Both the position numbers and the translations under genes were made by a program. The notes under the pieces were generated by a model. The model made no database searches. It was not told the origin of the DNA and worked only from the letters and a program-made list of their open reading frames with translations. From assembly GCF_013302895.1 (NCBI RefSeq), contig NZ_VJOK01000001.1, positions 4,032,204 to 4,096,203 of the forward strand: DNA of 64,000 nt. Reading direction: 5' to 3'. Within the stretch, counting starts at the first letter, position 1, and each line of letters begins with the position of its first letter. This document shows positions 55,552 to 64,000 of the stretch, one piece after another. The DNA comes from Streptomyces albus subsp. chlorinus (GTDB lineage Bacteria > Actinomycetota > Actinomycetes > Streptomycetales > Streptomycetaceae).

Positions 55552-57384
55552 TCAGGAGAGGGGCTTGCCGCTCAGCCAGGGCGGGAGGGGGCGGTAGACG
55601 GTCAGCGGGGTGCCGGGCTTGTCGAGGAGCAGGGCCGTGGGGGAGGGCGCCGTCTCGCCGTCGTACGAGCACAGGGTGCCCTCGGGGATACCGGCCAGGT
55701 GCAGACGGCGCCCGCGGGCCGCGGCGTGCACGGGCGAGCGGTGCAGGACGCCTGCGAACGCCGAGGCCACCAGGCGGGTGCGGGCCCAGCGGCCCGCCTT
55801 CACCAGGTGGATGTCGAGCATGCCGTCGGCGAGGTTGAAGCGCCTCGCCCCGCCGGGGCCGCCGCCGATGGTGTGGTACGAGCAGTTGCCGACGAACAGC
55901 AGCCACAGCGACCGTTTACGCCCGTTCACCCGCACCTCGAACGGCCGGGACTGCCGCAGCACGTGCACCGCCGCGATCAGTCCGGCCGCCCACGGTCCGA
56001 CCCGGCCGCGCCAGCGGTCCCGCACCTCGACCAGATCGCCGTACGCGCCCAGGCTGAAGGTGTTCACGAAGTAGCCGGGCCCGTCCGCGTCCGCGTCCCC
56101 TTCCCCGTCCCAGTCCCCGTGCTCGGCACCGTCCCCGCCGCCCCCGAATTCCCCGCCGCCCCGGAATTCCCGGGTGCTCCGGAGGTCCCGGGTGCCCCGG
56201 CCGTCCCCGTCGCCTCGGCCGTCCCCGGCGCCCTGGACGGCCGCGCCGCGCGGTGGCGCGAAGCGGGCGAGGTCCACGGCGATGGCGTGGCCCTGGCCCA
56301 CCGCGTTCGTCAGATCGGCGCTGGAGCCGATGCCCAGATCCAGCGCCAGGTGGTTGTGCGTGCCACCGGGCAGCACCGCGAGCGGCACCCCGTGCCGGTG
56401 GGCCGCGCGCGCCGCCGCGTTGACGGTGCCGTCGCCGCCGAAGACACCCAGCGCGCCGCCCTCCTCGGCGGCCCGCTGCGCCTCCTTGTCCAGCAGCTGG
56501 GGCAGGGAGGAGGCGTCCGGGTCCCAGCGGGTCACCCGCGCCGCGGGCAGCGCCTCGGTGACCTCCTCCACGAACGCGGCCGAGCCCGAACCCGGGTTGG
56601 CGACCACCGAGAGCCCCCGCCCCTGGGGCAGGGCGGGCGCCTCGACGAGCGGCTGGGCCGGCGGCACCCGGCGCCGCGCGTCCAGGACGGCGCGGACACC
56701 GAAGGCCGTGGCCGCGCCCAGCGCCGCTCCCACCAGGACGTCGCTCGGGTAGTGGACGCCCGTGTAGACGCGCGAGAACGCGACCGACGCCGCCACCGGC
56801 GCGACGGCGGCGCCCCAGCCGCGCGACTCCAGGGCCAGCCCGGTGGCGAACGCGGCGGCCGAGGCCGAGTGCCCCGAGGGGAACGACGTACTGGTCGGCA
56901 GCCGCTTGAGCCGCCGTATCACCGGCACGTCGTCCAGGACGGGGCGGACCCGCCGGAACGCGCCCTTGCCGACGGTGTTGACCACTGCCGAGGTCACCGC
57001 TACGGAGGCCAGCGCGCGCAGCGCCCCGCGCCGCGCCCGCGGGCCGCCCGCGCCGGACAGCACGATCGCCGCGGCGGTTCCCGTCCACAGCTTGCTGTGG
57101 TCGGCGGCACGGCTCAGCCGGGGCAGCACGCCCTCCGCGCGCGGCCAGTCGGTGACGGCCACACGACGGAAGAGGGCACGGTCCCACGCGCTGAGCCGGG
57201 CGCGGACGGCGGCGCCCGCCGCCGTGGAACCCCTGCCCGCGGACGCCCTGCCGCCCGCGACCGCTCTGCGCCTGGCGGCGCGGCTCCCCACCCCGAGGCC
57301 CACCCCGCGGGGTGGTGCGGTGCCGGGGCGCAGCCCGGGGCCGGCCAGGGCTCGGGCGGGCCATGGCCGCCGGTGCGTCTCCAT
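55552..57384 (-). CDS. Bifunctional PAP2 phosphatase/diacylglycerol kinase-family lipid enzyme
   Basis: A 610-residue fusion. The N-terminal PAP2 domain (residues 90-265) shows all three signature motifs: KGAFRRVRP, PSGHSAS and SRVYTGVHYPSDV. The C-terminal lipid kinase domain (from about 285) has VVANPGSGSAAF, the catalytic GVFGGDGTVNAAA and LPGGTHNHLALDLGI. A Gly/Asp-rich insert lies near residue 420. It probably interconverts phosphatidic acid or undecaprenyl phosphates with their dephosphorylated forms at the membrane. ATG 57384 is chosen because upstream extensions are repeat-encoded. It lies downstream of the second PAP2 gene. Confidence 0.92.
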   Translation of the reverse strand: METHRRPWPARALAGPGLRPGTAPPRGVGLGVGSRAARRRAVAGGRASAGRGSTAAGAAVRARLSAWDRALFRRVAVTDWPRAEGVLPRLSRAADHSKLWTGTAAAIVLSGAGGPRARRGALRALASVAVTSAVVNTVGKGAFRRVRPVLDDVPVIRRLKRLPTSTSFPSGHSASAAAFATGLALESRGWGAAVAPVAASVAFSRVYTGVHYPSDVLVGAALGAATAFGVRAVLDARRRVPPAQPLVEAPALPQGRGLSVVANPGSGSAAFVEEVTEALPAARVTRWDPDASSLPQLLDKEAQRAAEEGGALGVFGGDGTVNAAARAAHRHGVPLAVLPGGTHNHLALDLGIGSSADLTNAVGQGHAIAVDLARFAPPRGAAVQGAGDGRGDGDGRGTRDLRSTREFRGGGEFGGGGDGAEHGDWDGEGDADADGPGYFVNTFSLGAYGDLVEVRDRWRGRVGPWAAGLIAAVHVLRQSRPFEVRVNGRKRSLWLLFVGNCSYHTIGGGPGGARRFNLADGMLDIHLVKAGRWARTRLVASAFAGVLHRSPVHAAARGRRLHLAGIPEGTLCSYDGETAPSPTALLLDKPGTPLTVYRPLPPWLSGKPLS

Positions 57385-57414
57385 CGGTGCCCCCTCGCTT
57401 CCGTCACATCCGTG

Positions 57415-57445
<31 letters not shown>

Positions 57446-57564
57446 ACGTCACTGCCGTCGTTTCGCCGGTGCCCGTCGGCCCCGCCTGGGACGTCGCACG
57501 GGCAGGTCTCTCCTGCCCGGCGCGGTACAGGGCACACCGGTCCCTCACACCAGCGACCTTTCGC

Positions 57565-57750
57565 GGGACGGCGGACCGGCCCGGGGGACGGCGGACCGGT
57601 CTGGGGGACGGCGGACCGGCTGGGGGACGGTGGACCGGTCCGGGGGGCGGCGAGTCCCTCTGGAACGGCATCCGTCGGAACGGCATCCGTCGGAACGGCA
57701 TCCGTCGGGATGGGACCCGTAGGGATGGGACCCGTAGGGATGGGACCCGT
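57565..57750. repeat. Adjacent tandem repeat tracts between the two PAP2 genes
   Basis: First, about four units of 19-20 bases with core GGGGACGGCGGACCGG (57565-57640). Then six units of exactly 15 bases (57661-57750): three like CGGAACGGCATCCGT and three like AGGGATGGGACCCGT. The rest of 57385-57786 has a 9-bp TGTCGTCGC repeat near 57417-57450. Confidence 0.88.
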
Positions 57751-57786
57751 CGGGTGGGATGTCCGCCGGGACGGGGCATTTCCGAG

Positions 57787-58782
57787 TCAGCGGTGAGGAG
57801 GGTGGAGGAGGGGGACGTCACGTGTGCGCGCGGCGCGTGCCTCCTGTGCCGTGTGGGCCAGGACGCATGTGAGCGCGACCGCCGTGCCCAGGGCCAGACC
57901 CGCCAGTACGTCGGTGGGCCAGTGCACCGCGAGGTAGACGCGGCTGAACCCGGCCAGCAGGCACAGCAGGCCCGTTCCCGTCCACAGGGCGGCGCGGGCC
58001 GCGCGGGAGGCCAGGTGAGCGGCGAGGACGTAGGCCAGGGCCAGCAGGACCGCGGTGGCGATCACGGTGTGCCGGGACGGATAGCAGTAACCGTCCTCCG
58101 GTACCGCCCACAGCCGCGCGGGCGGCCGGTGCCGGTCCGTCAGCTCCTTGGCGGCGGACGCGACCACCACCGACAGCGCCCCGGTGGCGGTCACCAGTAC
58201 CGCCGGCAGCCGCGCACCCGAACGCCGGGACATCCAGAGGGCCACCAGCACCGCGACGACCAGCAGGGGGATCTCCGAGAGATGCGACACCCAGGTCATC
58301 GGCCCTTCCAGCACCGACTCCCTGCGCCGTACCACCTCGTCGAGCAGCGGCCGGTCCGCGAAGCCCGTCCCCCGGCCGAGCACCACGTACGACGTCCCGG
58401 CGAACACCAGCAGGCAGGCCAGCAGGCCCAGTGCCGGGCCCAGCGGGCGGGGAGGTGTCCGGACCGGACCCCTCCGGCCCGGACACCGCTGTCGGGAGGG
58501 CCCGCCCCACCGTCCGCCCTCGCCCCCTTCGCCCCCGCCCTGCACCGGCCCCGGCACCTGGACGGGAGCCAGACGCCGCAGCAGCCCGCGCGGATCCCTC
58601 TTCTCGGGGGGCTCCGGGATGGCGGCCTTCCCGGGGACATCTGCGGAGGCGTCCCCCAAGACGCCACCGCAGATGTCCCCGGAGGCGCCACCGGAGGCAC
58701 TGCCGGACGCGTGCGGGGCCGCGTTCCGGGGCGTGTCGCCCTCGGGGGAATCCGGTGGGTCCAGGGAGAACTGCCCACTCAT
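57787..58782 (-). CDS. PAP2-family membrane phosphatase
   Basis: A 331-residue protein with a 100-residue Gly/Pro-rich cytoplasmic leader and about six membrane helices (GLLACLLVFAGTSYVVLG, LLVVAVLVALWM, LVTATGALSVVVASAA and others). PAP2 motifs: KELTDRHRPP, PSRHTV (PSGH in most relatives) and SRVYLAVHWPTDV. The acid phosphatase triad His residues are present. It probably acts on undecaprenyl pyrophosphate or phosphatidate. It is followed on the same strand by the PAP2-lipid kinase fusion after a 402-base repeat-filled gap. Confidence 0.9.
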   Translation of the reverse strand: MSGQFSLDPPDSPEGDTPRNAAPHASGSASGGASGDICGGVLGDASADVPGKAAIPEPPEKRDPRGLLRRLAPVQVPGPVQGGGEGGEGGRWGGPSRQRCPGRRGPVRTPPRPLGPALGLLACLLVFAGTSYVVLGRGTGFADRPLLDEVVRRRESVLEGPMTWVSHLSEIPLLVVAVLVALWMSRRSGARLPAVLVTATGALSVVVASAAKELTDRHRPPARLWAVPEDGYCYPSRHTVIATAVLLALAYVLAAHLASRAARAALWTGTGLLCLLAGFSRVYLAVHWPTDVLAGLALGTAVALTCVLAHTAQEARAARTRDVPLLHPPHR

Positions 58783-59112
58783 CAGGGACTCCTCGTCGGC
58801 CGTGCGGCCGTCTGTGTGCCGGGTGTGCGGAGGGGATGCCGACCCTCAGCCCTCAGTAGAAGCTCCTCCCGCCCGCCGCGCGAGTGGCGCACCACCGGGT
58901 GGGTGACGGGGTGTGGCGGATGGGGGACGGGTGGATGGGGGGAGGGTGCCCGGTTCCCGGTGCCCGGTTCCGTGCCGGCGGTGCCATGACGCCGCGCGGC
59001 CGGCCGACGCGCCCCGGACACTTCTCGGGCCGCCCCCTTCGGGCGCTCGTCCGCTTCGGGCGCTCCCCACTCCGGACTCTTCCCGGCCCGGCCGCCTTCT
59101 CCGCCGTTCCCG
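58783..59112. other. Intergenic region, no gene seen
   Basis: 330 bases between the PAP2 gene and the kinase of the second two-component system. GC-rich, with the PAP2 promoter on the minus strand. No RNA gene or strong terminator was found. Confidence 0.4.
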
Positions 59113-60786
59113 TCAGCTCCGGGCAGCGGGGAACTCGGCTGTGACCAGGAAACCGCCGTCCCCGGTCGGTTCCGCCGCGAAGGCGCCGCCCAGCAGCAGG
59201 GCGCGCTCCCGCAGACCGAGCAGTCCGTGGCCGCCGTCCGGGAGCCGGTGGCCGCCGTCGGCGGGGAAGCCCGGTTCAGGTACGGCGGTGGGCGGGCCGT
59301 TGCGTACGGCGACGGCCAGCCGCGTCCCGGCCGGACCGCCCCGGCACACCCGTACGGTGACGTGCACCTTGGCACCGGGCGCGTGCTTGCGCACGTTGGT
59401 CAGCGCCTCCTGGACGGTGCGGTAGGCGGCCCGCTCCACCGCGTCCGGCCAGCGCGGGGACGACGACCCGTCACCGTGCGGTTCGCCATGCGGGCCGTTG
59501 CCGTCCAGGCGGTCGTGGTCCGGGTCGCCCGTCAGGCGGTCGTCATCCGGGTCGTCCTTGTGTGGGCCGTTGTCGTCCAGGCTGTGGACCAGACCGTCCG
59601 GTGGCGGACCGTCGTGCGGGCCGTCGTGCGGGGAGCTGCCCGGTCCGTCGTCCGGTTCGCCGTCCGGTCCGTCGTCCGGTTCGCCGTTCCGGACACGGGG
59701 GGCCAGGGCCGGCAGGTCCAGCGTCACCGGCAGGCCGCTCTGCTCCGCCAGCGCGGGCAGGTCCCGCAACCGCGGCTGCGGGGCCAGGCCGCTTCCGGTG
59801 CGGTCGCCGGAGCGCAGTGTTCCGACCATGTGCCGCAGCTCGACCAGCGTCCTGACGGCCAGCTCGCGCACGGTGCGCGCGGTGGCGCGCGAGGTCTCGT
59901 CCCGGCAGGTCACCTGCAACGCGCCCGCCTGCACGCTGATCAGGCTCACCTGGTGCGCGACCACGTCGTGCATCTCGCGGGCCAGCCGGGCCCGCTCGGT
60001 CGTCACCGCCCGCTCGGCCAGCAGTTCGGCCTCCCGGTGGCGGCTGGCGGTCAGCTCCCGTATGCGGTCGCGCAACTGCTGCCGCGTACGGGACCAGCGG
60101 CCGAACACGGCCGGGGCCGCGCCCTGGACGCAGGAGTCCAGCATGTCGAGCAGGCCCTGCCGGTCGGCGGACGGGGTGAAGCCGTCGAGCGGATACGGCA
60201 CGTAGTGCGCGAGCGCCAGCGACACGGCACCCACCACCGCGAGCGCGTTGCTGCGGCGGCGCGCCGTGACCGTGTAGAGGGCGATCATGGGCGCGAACCA
60301 GATGTAGCCCACGTACAGCCCCACCAGCGTCACCGCGAGCACGGCCACCGGCCACCGCTTGCGCACCAGCAGCGCGACCGCCGCCGCGACGGAGACCCCC
60401 AGTTCCAGGCCGGGCCGCACCCCGTTGACGAGGAACGCGTCGGCCAGCCCCAGCAGGGCCGGGAGGGCGGGCAGCGCGAAGACGAAGGCGCGGGAGCCCG
60501 CGCGCGCCGCCGTGCTACCCCGTGCGCGGGCGGACGCGAGCAGGGTGGTGCGGGGGGCAGAGCGCGTGGTGCGCGGACCGGGGTGTGCGGGGCGCGGGCT
60601 CGAGTGTGCGGGGCGTGGGCTCGAGTGTCGTGGGCTGGAGTGTGCGGGGCGTGCGGGTCGTACGGGATGGGCGGGGCGGGTGGGGCGCGCGGCGGGTGCG
60701 GCGGGGTCCGCGTGCTGGGGTGTGGGCTGGGTCGCGTGCCGGGGCGCGTCGGCGTCCGCGTCCGCGGGCGGGGGCGGCGGGGTCAC
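59113..60786 (-). CDS. Sensor histidine kinase (HisKA_3 type)
   Basis: A 557-residue kinase. A Pro/Ser/Arg repeat leader (HSSPRHSSPRP) is followed by about five helices (residues 115-215, FALPALPALLGLADAF, VSVAAAVALLVRKRWPVAVL) and a coiled coil. The phospho-acceptor box is ARLAREMHDVVAHQVSLI, and the ATPase domain has ALTNVRKHAPGAKVHVTVRV and DGGHGLLGLRERALLLGG. Between them lies an unusual insert of about 75 residues rich in Asp, Gly, Pro and His (DGEPDDGPDGEPDDGP). The GTG start overlaps the regulator stop (GTGA). It is the partner of the response regulator upstream. Confidence 0.92.
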   Translation of the reverse strand: MTPPPPPADADADAPRHATQPTPQHADPAAPAARPTRPAHPVRPARPAHSSPRHSSPRPAHSSPRPAHPGPRTTRSAPRTTLLASARARGSTAARAGSRAFVFALPALPALLGLADAFLVNGVRPGLELGVSVAAAVALLVRKRWPVAVLAVTLVGLYVGYIWFAPMIALYTVTARRRSNALAVVGAVSLALAHYVPYPLDGFTPSADRQGLLDMLDSCVQGAAPAVFGRWSRTRQQLRDRIRELTASRHREAELLAERAVTTERARLAREMHDVVAHQVSLISVQAGALQVTCRDETSRATARTVRELAVRTLVELRHMVGTLRSGDRTGSGLAPQPRLRDLPALAEQSGLPVTLDLPALAPRVRNGEPDDGPDGEPDDGPGSSPHDGPHDGPPPDGLVHSLDDNGPHKDDPDDDRLTGDPDHDRLDGNGPHGEPHGDGSSSPRWPDAVERAAYRTVQEALTNVRKHAPGAKVHVTVRVCRGGPAGTRLAVAVRNGPPTAVPEPGFPADGGHRLPDGGHGLLGLRERALLLGGAFAAEPTGDGGFLVTAEFPAARS

Positions 60787-61745
60787 GGTGCGGCGTCCGT
60801 GGGCGGGCCGTTGCGGGGGCCGTCGGCACGGCTGCTCTCCGGCAGCGCGCGGTCCGCCACCGGGTCCGTACCGGGAGAGTCCGTCCGTCCCCCGGCTTCA
60901 CCTGCCGGGCCTGCCGGGCCTGCCGGGGAGGAGCCCGTACCGGCCGGGTCTGCCGGGGAGGAGCCCGTACCGACGGCAGGGTGCGCCCGTGCCGTGCCCC
61001 CGCCCGTATCCGTATCCGTATCCCTGCCCGTACCGGGGCCGGCGGGGAGCGCCGCCGCACCGGGGTGGTGCGGGGAGAGGTGCCCGACCAGGCCCGCGCG
61101 GTCGGCGACGACCGCGGCCCGCACCCGGTTGAGGCCGCCGAGCTTGGCGAGGAGAGCGCTGACGTGGTCCTTGACGGTGCCGTGGGCCAGCCGCAGCCGC
61201 CGGGCGATCTCGCCGTTGGACAGCCCCTCACCGACCAGTGCCAGCACCTGCCGCTCCCGTACGGTGAGGGCTGCCACGTCCCGGACCGCGCCCTGGTCGG
61301 GCTTGCGGCCCAGATAGCCGCCGATCACCGCGGGGGTCACCCCGGGGGCGAGCACCCGGCCGCCGTCGGCCAGCACGCGTACGGCGTGCACCAGCTGTTC
61401 CGGCGCGGTGTCCTTGAGGAGGAAACCGGCGGCGCCCTCCTGCAGGGCGGTCTCCAGGTACTCCTCCGCGTCGAAGGTCGTCAGCATGGCGGTCCGGGGC
61501 GCGTCGGACAGGTCGCCCAGGCCGTCCGGGTGCGGCGCGTGCAGTTGGCGGAGGACCGTCAGCCCGTCGACGTCGGGCATCCGGACGTCGAGGAGCAGGA
61601 CGTCCGGGCGGTGGGCCAGCACCGTGGCGACCGCGTCGCCGCCCCCGCAGTCGGCGACCACCTCGATGTCCGGTGCCGCCCCGAGGATGAGGCGCAGCCC
61701 GGAGCGCACCAGCTCCTCGTCGTCCACGACCACGACCCGGATCAC
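60783..61745 (-). CDS. NarL/LuxR-family response regulator with long disordered tail
   Basis: 320 residues. The receiver domain (residues 1-125) has VVVVDDEELVRSG, the acceptor Asp in VLLLDVRMPDVDG, TAMLTTFDAEEYL and FLLKDTAPEQL. The LuxR-type helix-turn-helix (about 158-215) reads LTVRERQVLALVGEGLSNGE and LAHGTVKDHVSALLAKLGGL. The final 100 residues are a Gly/Pro/Ala/Thr/Asp-rich disordered tail with a GSSPAGPAG repeat, longer than in ordinary NarL regulators. Coupled to the kinase. The target genes are unknown; the PAP2 genes downstream are candidates by proximity only. Confidence 0.93.
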   Translation of the reverse strand: MIRVVVVDDEELVRSGLRLILGAAPDIEVVADCGGGDAVATVLAHRPDVLLLDVRMPDVDGLTVLRQLHAPHPDGLGDLSDAPRTAMLTTFDAEEYLETALQEGAAGFLLKDTAPEQLVHAVRVLADGGRVLAPGVTPAVIGGYLGRKPDQGAVRDVAALTVRERQVLALVGEGLSNGEIARRLRLAHGTVKDHVSALLAKLGGLNRVRAAVVADRAGLVGHLSPHHPGAAALPAGPGTGRDTDTDTGGGTARAHPAVGTGSSPADPAGTGSSPAGPAGPAGEAGGRTDSPGTDPVADRALPESSRADGPRNGPPTDAAP

Positions 61746-61930
61746 CGTCGCGCTCCTCGCCTCAGTCCCGCTGCCTGCCCTGCTCCCTCCCCGGACCCAC
61801 GGGTCCCGCTGCCGACTCCCCGCCCCCGACCGAGGCTACGACAGGCCGCAGGACCGCCGCTGCGACCTGGAGAGGAGATCCCCTCTGCCCGCCCCCGCCG
61901 ACCGGCGGGGGACGGAACGGCCGAGGGCCC

Positions 61931-61984
61931 GCCGATGAGCGGGGAAGGGCCGATGAGCGGGGAAGGGCCGATGAACGGGGGAGG
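61931..61984. repeat. 18-bp tandem repeat, three copies
   Basis: GCCGATGAGCGGGGAAGG twice and GCCGATGAACGGGGGAGG once, in the non-coding 61746-62241. A second repeat family with GGCCGGCC cores follows at about 62139-62196. No gene was found in this 496-base gap. Confidence 0.88.
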
Positions 61985-62241
61985 GAGGGGGGAGGGAGGC
62001 GGTGGGACAGGGGCGGCGGGCGTGTGCGCCGGACCGGGGCGGGCGGGACGGCCCCTCACCGCCGTCCCGCCCGCACGGACCGGGACTGCACCGGGGGCGG
62101 ACCGAGGGCGGACCCGGGGGGCGGAGCGGCCAGTCCGTGAGCCGGCCACTCGGGAGGCCGGCCAGTCGGGAGGCCGGCCAGTCCATCTGCCGGCCGACCG
62201 GGCGGACGAGCCGGCCCCGGCGAAGGTCCGCGTCGGGCCGG

Positions 62242-64000
62242 CTAGACGTGGATCACGTCGAGGAGGTCCACGACGAACAACAGGGTGGCGTTGGGAGGGA
62301 TCGCGTCGCCGCTGCCCTCCTTGCCGTACGCCAGCTCGGGCGGGACGGAGAACTCCAGCCGGGAGCCGGCGCGCTTGCCGATGAGGGCCTGGTCCCAGCC
62401 CTTGATGACCTGGCCGGTGCCGACCTGGAGGAGCGTCGCCTGCCGCCGGGCGTAGGAGCTGTCCTTCTCCTCCGCCGTCTCCCAGTCCTCCAGGACGTAG
62501 TGGCACTTGAGGTGGTCGGTCTTGCGTGCCTTCGTGCCGGAGCCCTGGATCAGGGTGCGGACGACGAGCTTCTCCGGCGGGGCCCCGCGCTTCCTCTCCA
62601 GGGTCGGCTTCTGGCCCAGCCGCTTGCCCGAGACCACCGCGGGGAGCGGGCCGCTGCCGTCGCCCGAGGAGTCCTGGGAGTCCCGGGAGCCCCCGGAGTC
62701 CTGGGAGTCCCGGGACGAGGAACTGTCGTCCGTGGAGTCCCGGGAACTGTTGGCGCCGCGTCCGCGTGCCTGTCCGCCACCCCCCGAACCGTCCTCGTCC
62801 TGCGCGAGGTTGACGGCGGTGAGCACCCCGCCGCCCCCGAGGACGACGACGCCCGCGCCCGCCAGTGCCAGCACAGCGCGGCGGCTGAGCCCCCGGCCCT
62901 GGTGCGGCGGAACGGCGGAGGGCGGGAACCCGTGCGGGGGCGGGGGCGGACCGTAGACGCCGAGCGGGGAGGGGGACGCCGCGTGCGGCGCCTGCGGGTG
63001 GGGTGTCGCGGGGGAGGGGGACGGCGACGGGGGTGTGGCCGGGTCGGCGGACGAGGCGGGGGACGCGGGGGACGGGCCTGGGGACGGGTGTGGCGAGGAG
63101 GGTCCGGCGGGGCCGTCGTCCGCCCGCAACGGGCGCAGCCGCGCGGGCAGTTCCACCACCGTCGGTATCTGCGGCGGCAGCCAGCGGCCCTCCCGTACGG
63201 TGTGCGGAACCGTGAACTCCGCCCGCAGTGCGGCGACCGTCGGCCGCCGGGCCGGGTCCTTGTCCAGGCAGCGTGCGAGTACGGGACGCAGCCCGGCCGG
63301 TACGGCGTCGAGCCGGGGCTCCTCCTCCAGGGCGCGGTACATCATCGCGAGGGGGTCGCCGTAGCCGAACGGGCCCTCACCGGTGGCGGCGTACACGAGG
63401 GTCGCCCCCAGCGCGTACACGTCCGTGTGGGGGCCCACGAAGGAGCCGCGCAGTTGCTCGGGCGCCATGTAGCCGGGGGTGCCCGGTGCCTGCCCGGTGC
63501 GGGTGATCTGGGAGTGGTCGCTGGAGCGGGAGATGCCGAAGTCGATGACCCGGGGGCCGTCGTCGGCGAGCAGGACGTTGGCGGGCTTGAGGTCGCGGTG
63601 GACGAGCCCGGCGGCGTGGATGGCCTCCAGGGCGGCGGCGATGCCGGCCAGCAGCGCCCGCAGGGACGCCTCGGGCAGGGGACCGCCGTCGGCGACGGCG
63701 TCGGCGAGCGAGGCGGCCGGTATGTAGGCCGTGGCCAGCCACGGCCGGCGGCCCTCCGGATCGGCGCCGAGCACGGCCGCCGTGAACCGGCCGTCCACCT
63801 TCCGCGCGGCCTGCACCTCCCGCGCGAACCGCCGCCGGAACGCGGCGTCGTCGGCGAACTCGCCCCGCGCCACCTTGATGGCGACCAGTGACTCCTCGCC
63901 CGACCTGCCGAGGAAGACCTCACCCATGCCCCCGCTGCCGAGCCGCCCCAGCAGCTCGTACGGGCCGATCGCGCTCGGATCCCCGGCCTCCAACGGCTTC
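62242..64000 (-). CDS. Ser/Thr protein kinase fused to an FKBP-type prolyl isomerase
   Basis: About 586 residues. The kinase domain (residues 15-270) has the Gly loop LGSGGMGEVF, the Lys in VAIKVARGEF, the catalytic loop LVHRDLKPANVLL, VIDFGIS and APGTPGYMAPEQL. A Pro/Ser-rich linker, one membrane helix (RRAVLALAGAGVVVLGGGGVLTA) and a Ser/Asp-rich stalk follow. The outside C-terminal part is an FKBP domain: LIQGSGTKARKTDHLKCHYVL, VIKGWDQALIGKRAGSRLEF, PPELAYGKEGSGDAIPPNAT and LLFVVDLLDVI. The frame is open to the right edge. The sequence there fits ATG-AAG-CCG with the first two bases of ATG outside the window, so the start is just beyond it. Confidence 0.93.
   Translation of the reverse strand, partial: KPLEAGDPSAIGPYELLGRLGSGGMGEVFLGRSGEESLVAIKVARGEFADDAAFRRRFAREVQAARKVDGRFTAAVLGADPEGRRPWLATAYIPAASLADAVADGGPLPEASLRALLAGIAAALEAIHAAGLVHRDLKPANVLLADDGPRVIDFGISRSSDHSQITRTGQAPGTPGYMAPEQLRGSFVGPHTDVYALGATLVYAATGEGPFGYGDPLAMMYRALEEEPRLDAVPAGLRPVLARCLDKDPARRPTVAALRAEFTVPHTVREGRWLPPQIPTVVELPARLRPLRADDGPAGPSSPHPSPGPSPASPASSADPATPPSPSPSPATPHPQAPHAASPSPLGVYGPPPPPHGFPPSAVPPHQGRGLSRRAVLALAGAGVVVLGGGGVLTAVNLAQDEDGSGGGGQARGRGANSSRDSTDDSSSSRDSQDSGGSRDSQDSSGDGSGPLPAVVSGKRLGQKPTLERKRGAPPEKLVVRTLIQGSGTKARKTDHLKCHYVLEDWETAEEKDSSYARRQATLLQVGTGQVIKGWDQALIGKRAGSRLEFSVPPELAYGKEGSGDAIPPNATLLFVVDLLDVIHV

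Overview
The window is a GC-rich chromosomal segment from a Streptomyces. The evidence is the codon bias, the split purS/purQ/purL and purF/purM operons near bldC, an Lsr2-like protein, DUF3073, valine dehydrogenase, and actinobacterial tRNA genes. The species cannot be named from the sequence.

Layout. 1-3.1 kb: end of an unknown gene, an N,N-dimethylformamidase-like protein and purC. 3.3-8.2 kb: a two-component system plus ABC-2 exporter lying between two identical tRNA-Gly(GCC) genes; the kinase has an apparent frameshift. 8.6-16.8 kb: lsrL, purS-purQ-purL, a mycothiol-dependent isomerase-like gene, purF and purM (de novo purine synthesis). 16.8-21.2 kb: DUF3073, vdh, an unknown gene, bldC and tRNA-Asp. 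21.3-34.7 kb: HrpA helicase, DUF218 protein, Sel1/TPR protein, DsbA-like and CcdA-like thiol-redox pair, His/Gly-rich membrane protein, a tRNA Glu-Asp-Phe cluster and a metallophosphoesterase.

34.8-41 kb is integrative element 1 (about 5.8 kb). It splits a chromosomal minimal metallopeptidase gene exactly at its HExxH codons. The 5' part lies at 34787-35094, the 3' part at 40905-40970, and the joints share an 8-bp core. It retains remnants of a serine integrase and an HK97-type capsid, a regulator block (DUF6879 and XRE-DUF5753), several tiny genes, and a complete divergent copy of the gene it broke. 41.2-44.8 kb returns to backbone: a lipoprotein-like gene, a DEAD-box helicase and tRNA-Lys. 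44.8-52.7 kb is element 2 (about 7.9 kb), inserted in tRNA-Lys and bounded by a 46-bp att repeat. It holds coupled small genes, a broken XRE gene plus NUDIX, a relic type I-E-like CRISPR array, an XRE regulator and phage lysis relics.

The most interesting feature is a two-gene cassette present in both elements. It encodes a roughly 153-residue protein, resembling the GRDP/DUF1399 fold in its middle and ending in a variable Cys-rich tail, followed by a stem-loop and then a SAM methyltransferase of about 225 residues. The pairs are clearly homologous (35607-36828 and 50169-51438) and both lie beside XRE-type regulators. The layout (conserved body, variable Cys-rich C-terminus, hairpin, modifying enzyme) suggests a possible precursor-plus-modifier system. 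That function is inference.

52.8-64 kb is backbone again: a small membrane protein, a small basic protein behind three 14-bp repeats, an alpha/beta hydrolase, two PAP2 phosphatases (one fused to a diacylglycerol kinase domain), a second two-component system, and a Ser/Thr kinase fused to an FKBP prolyl isomerase that runs off the right edge.
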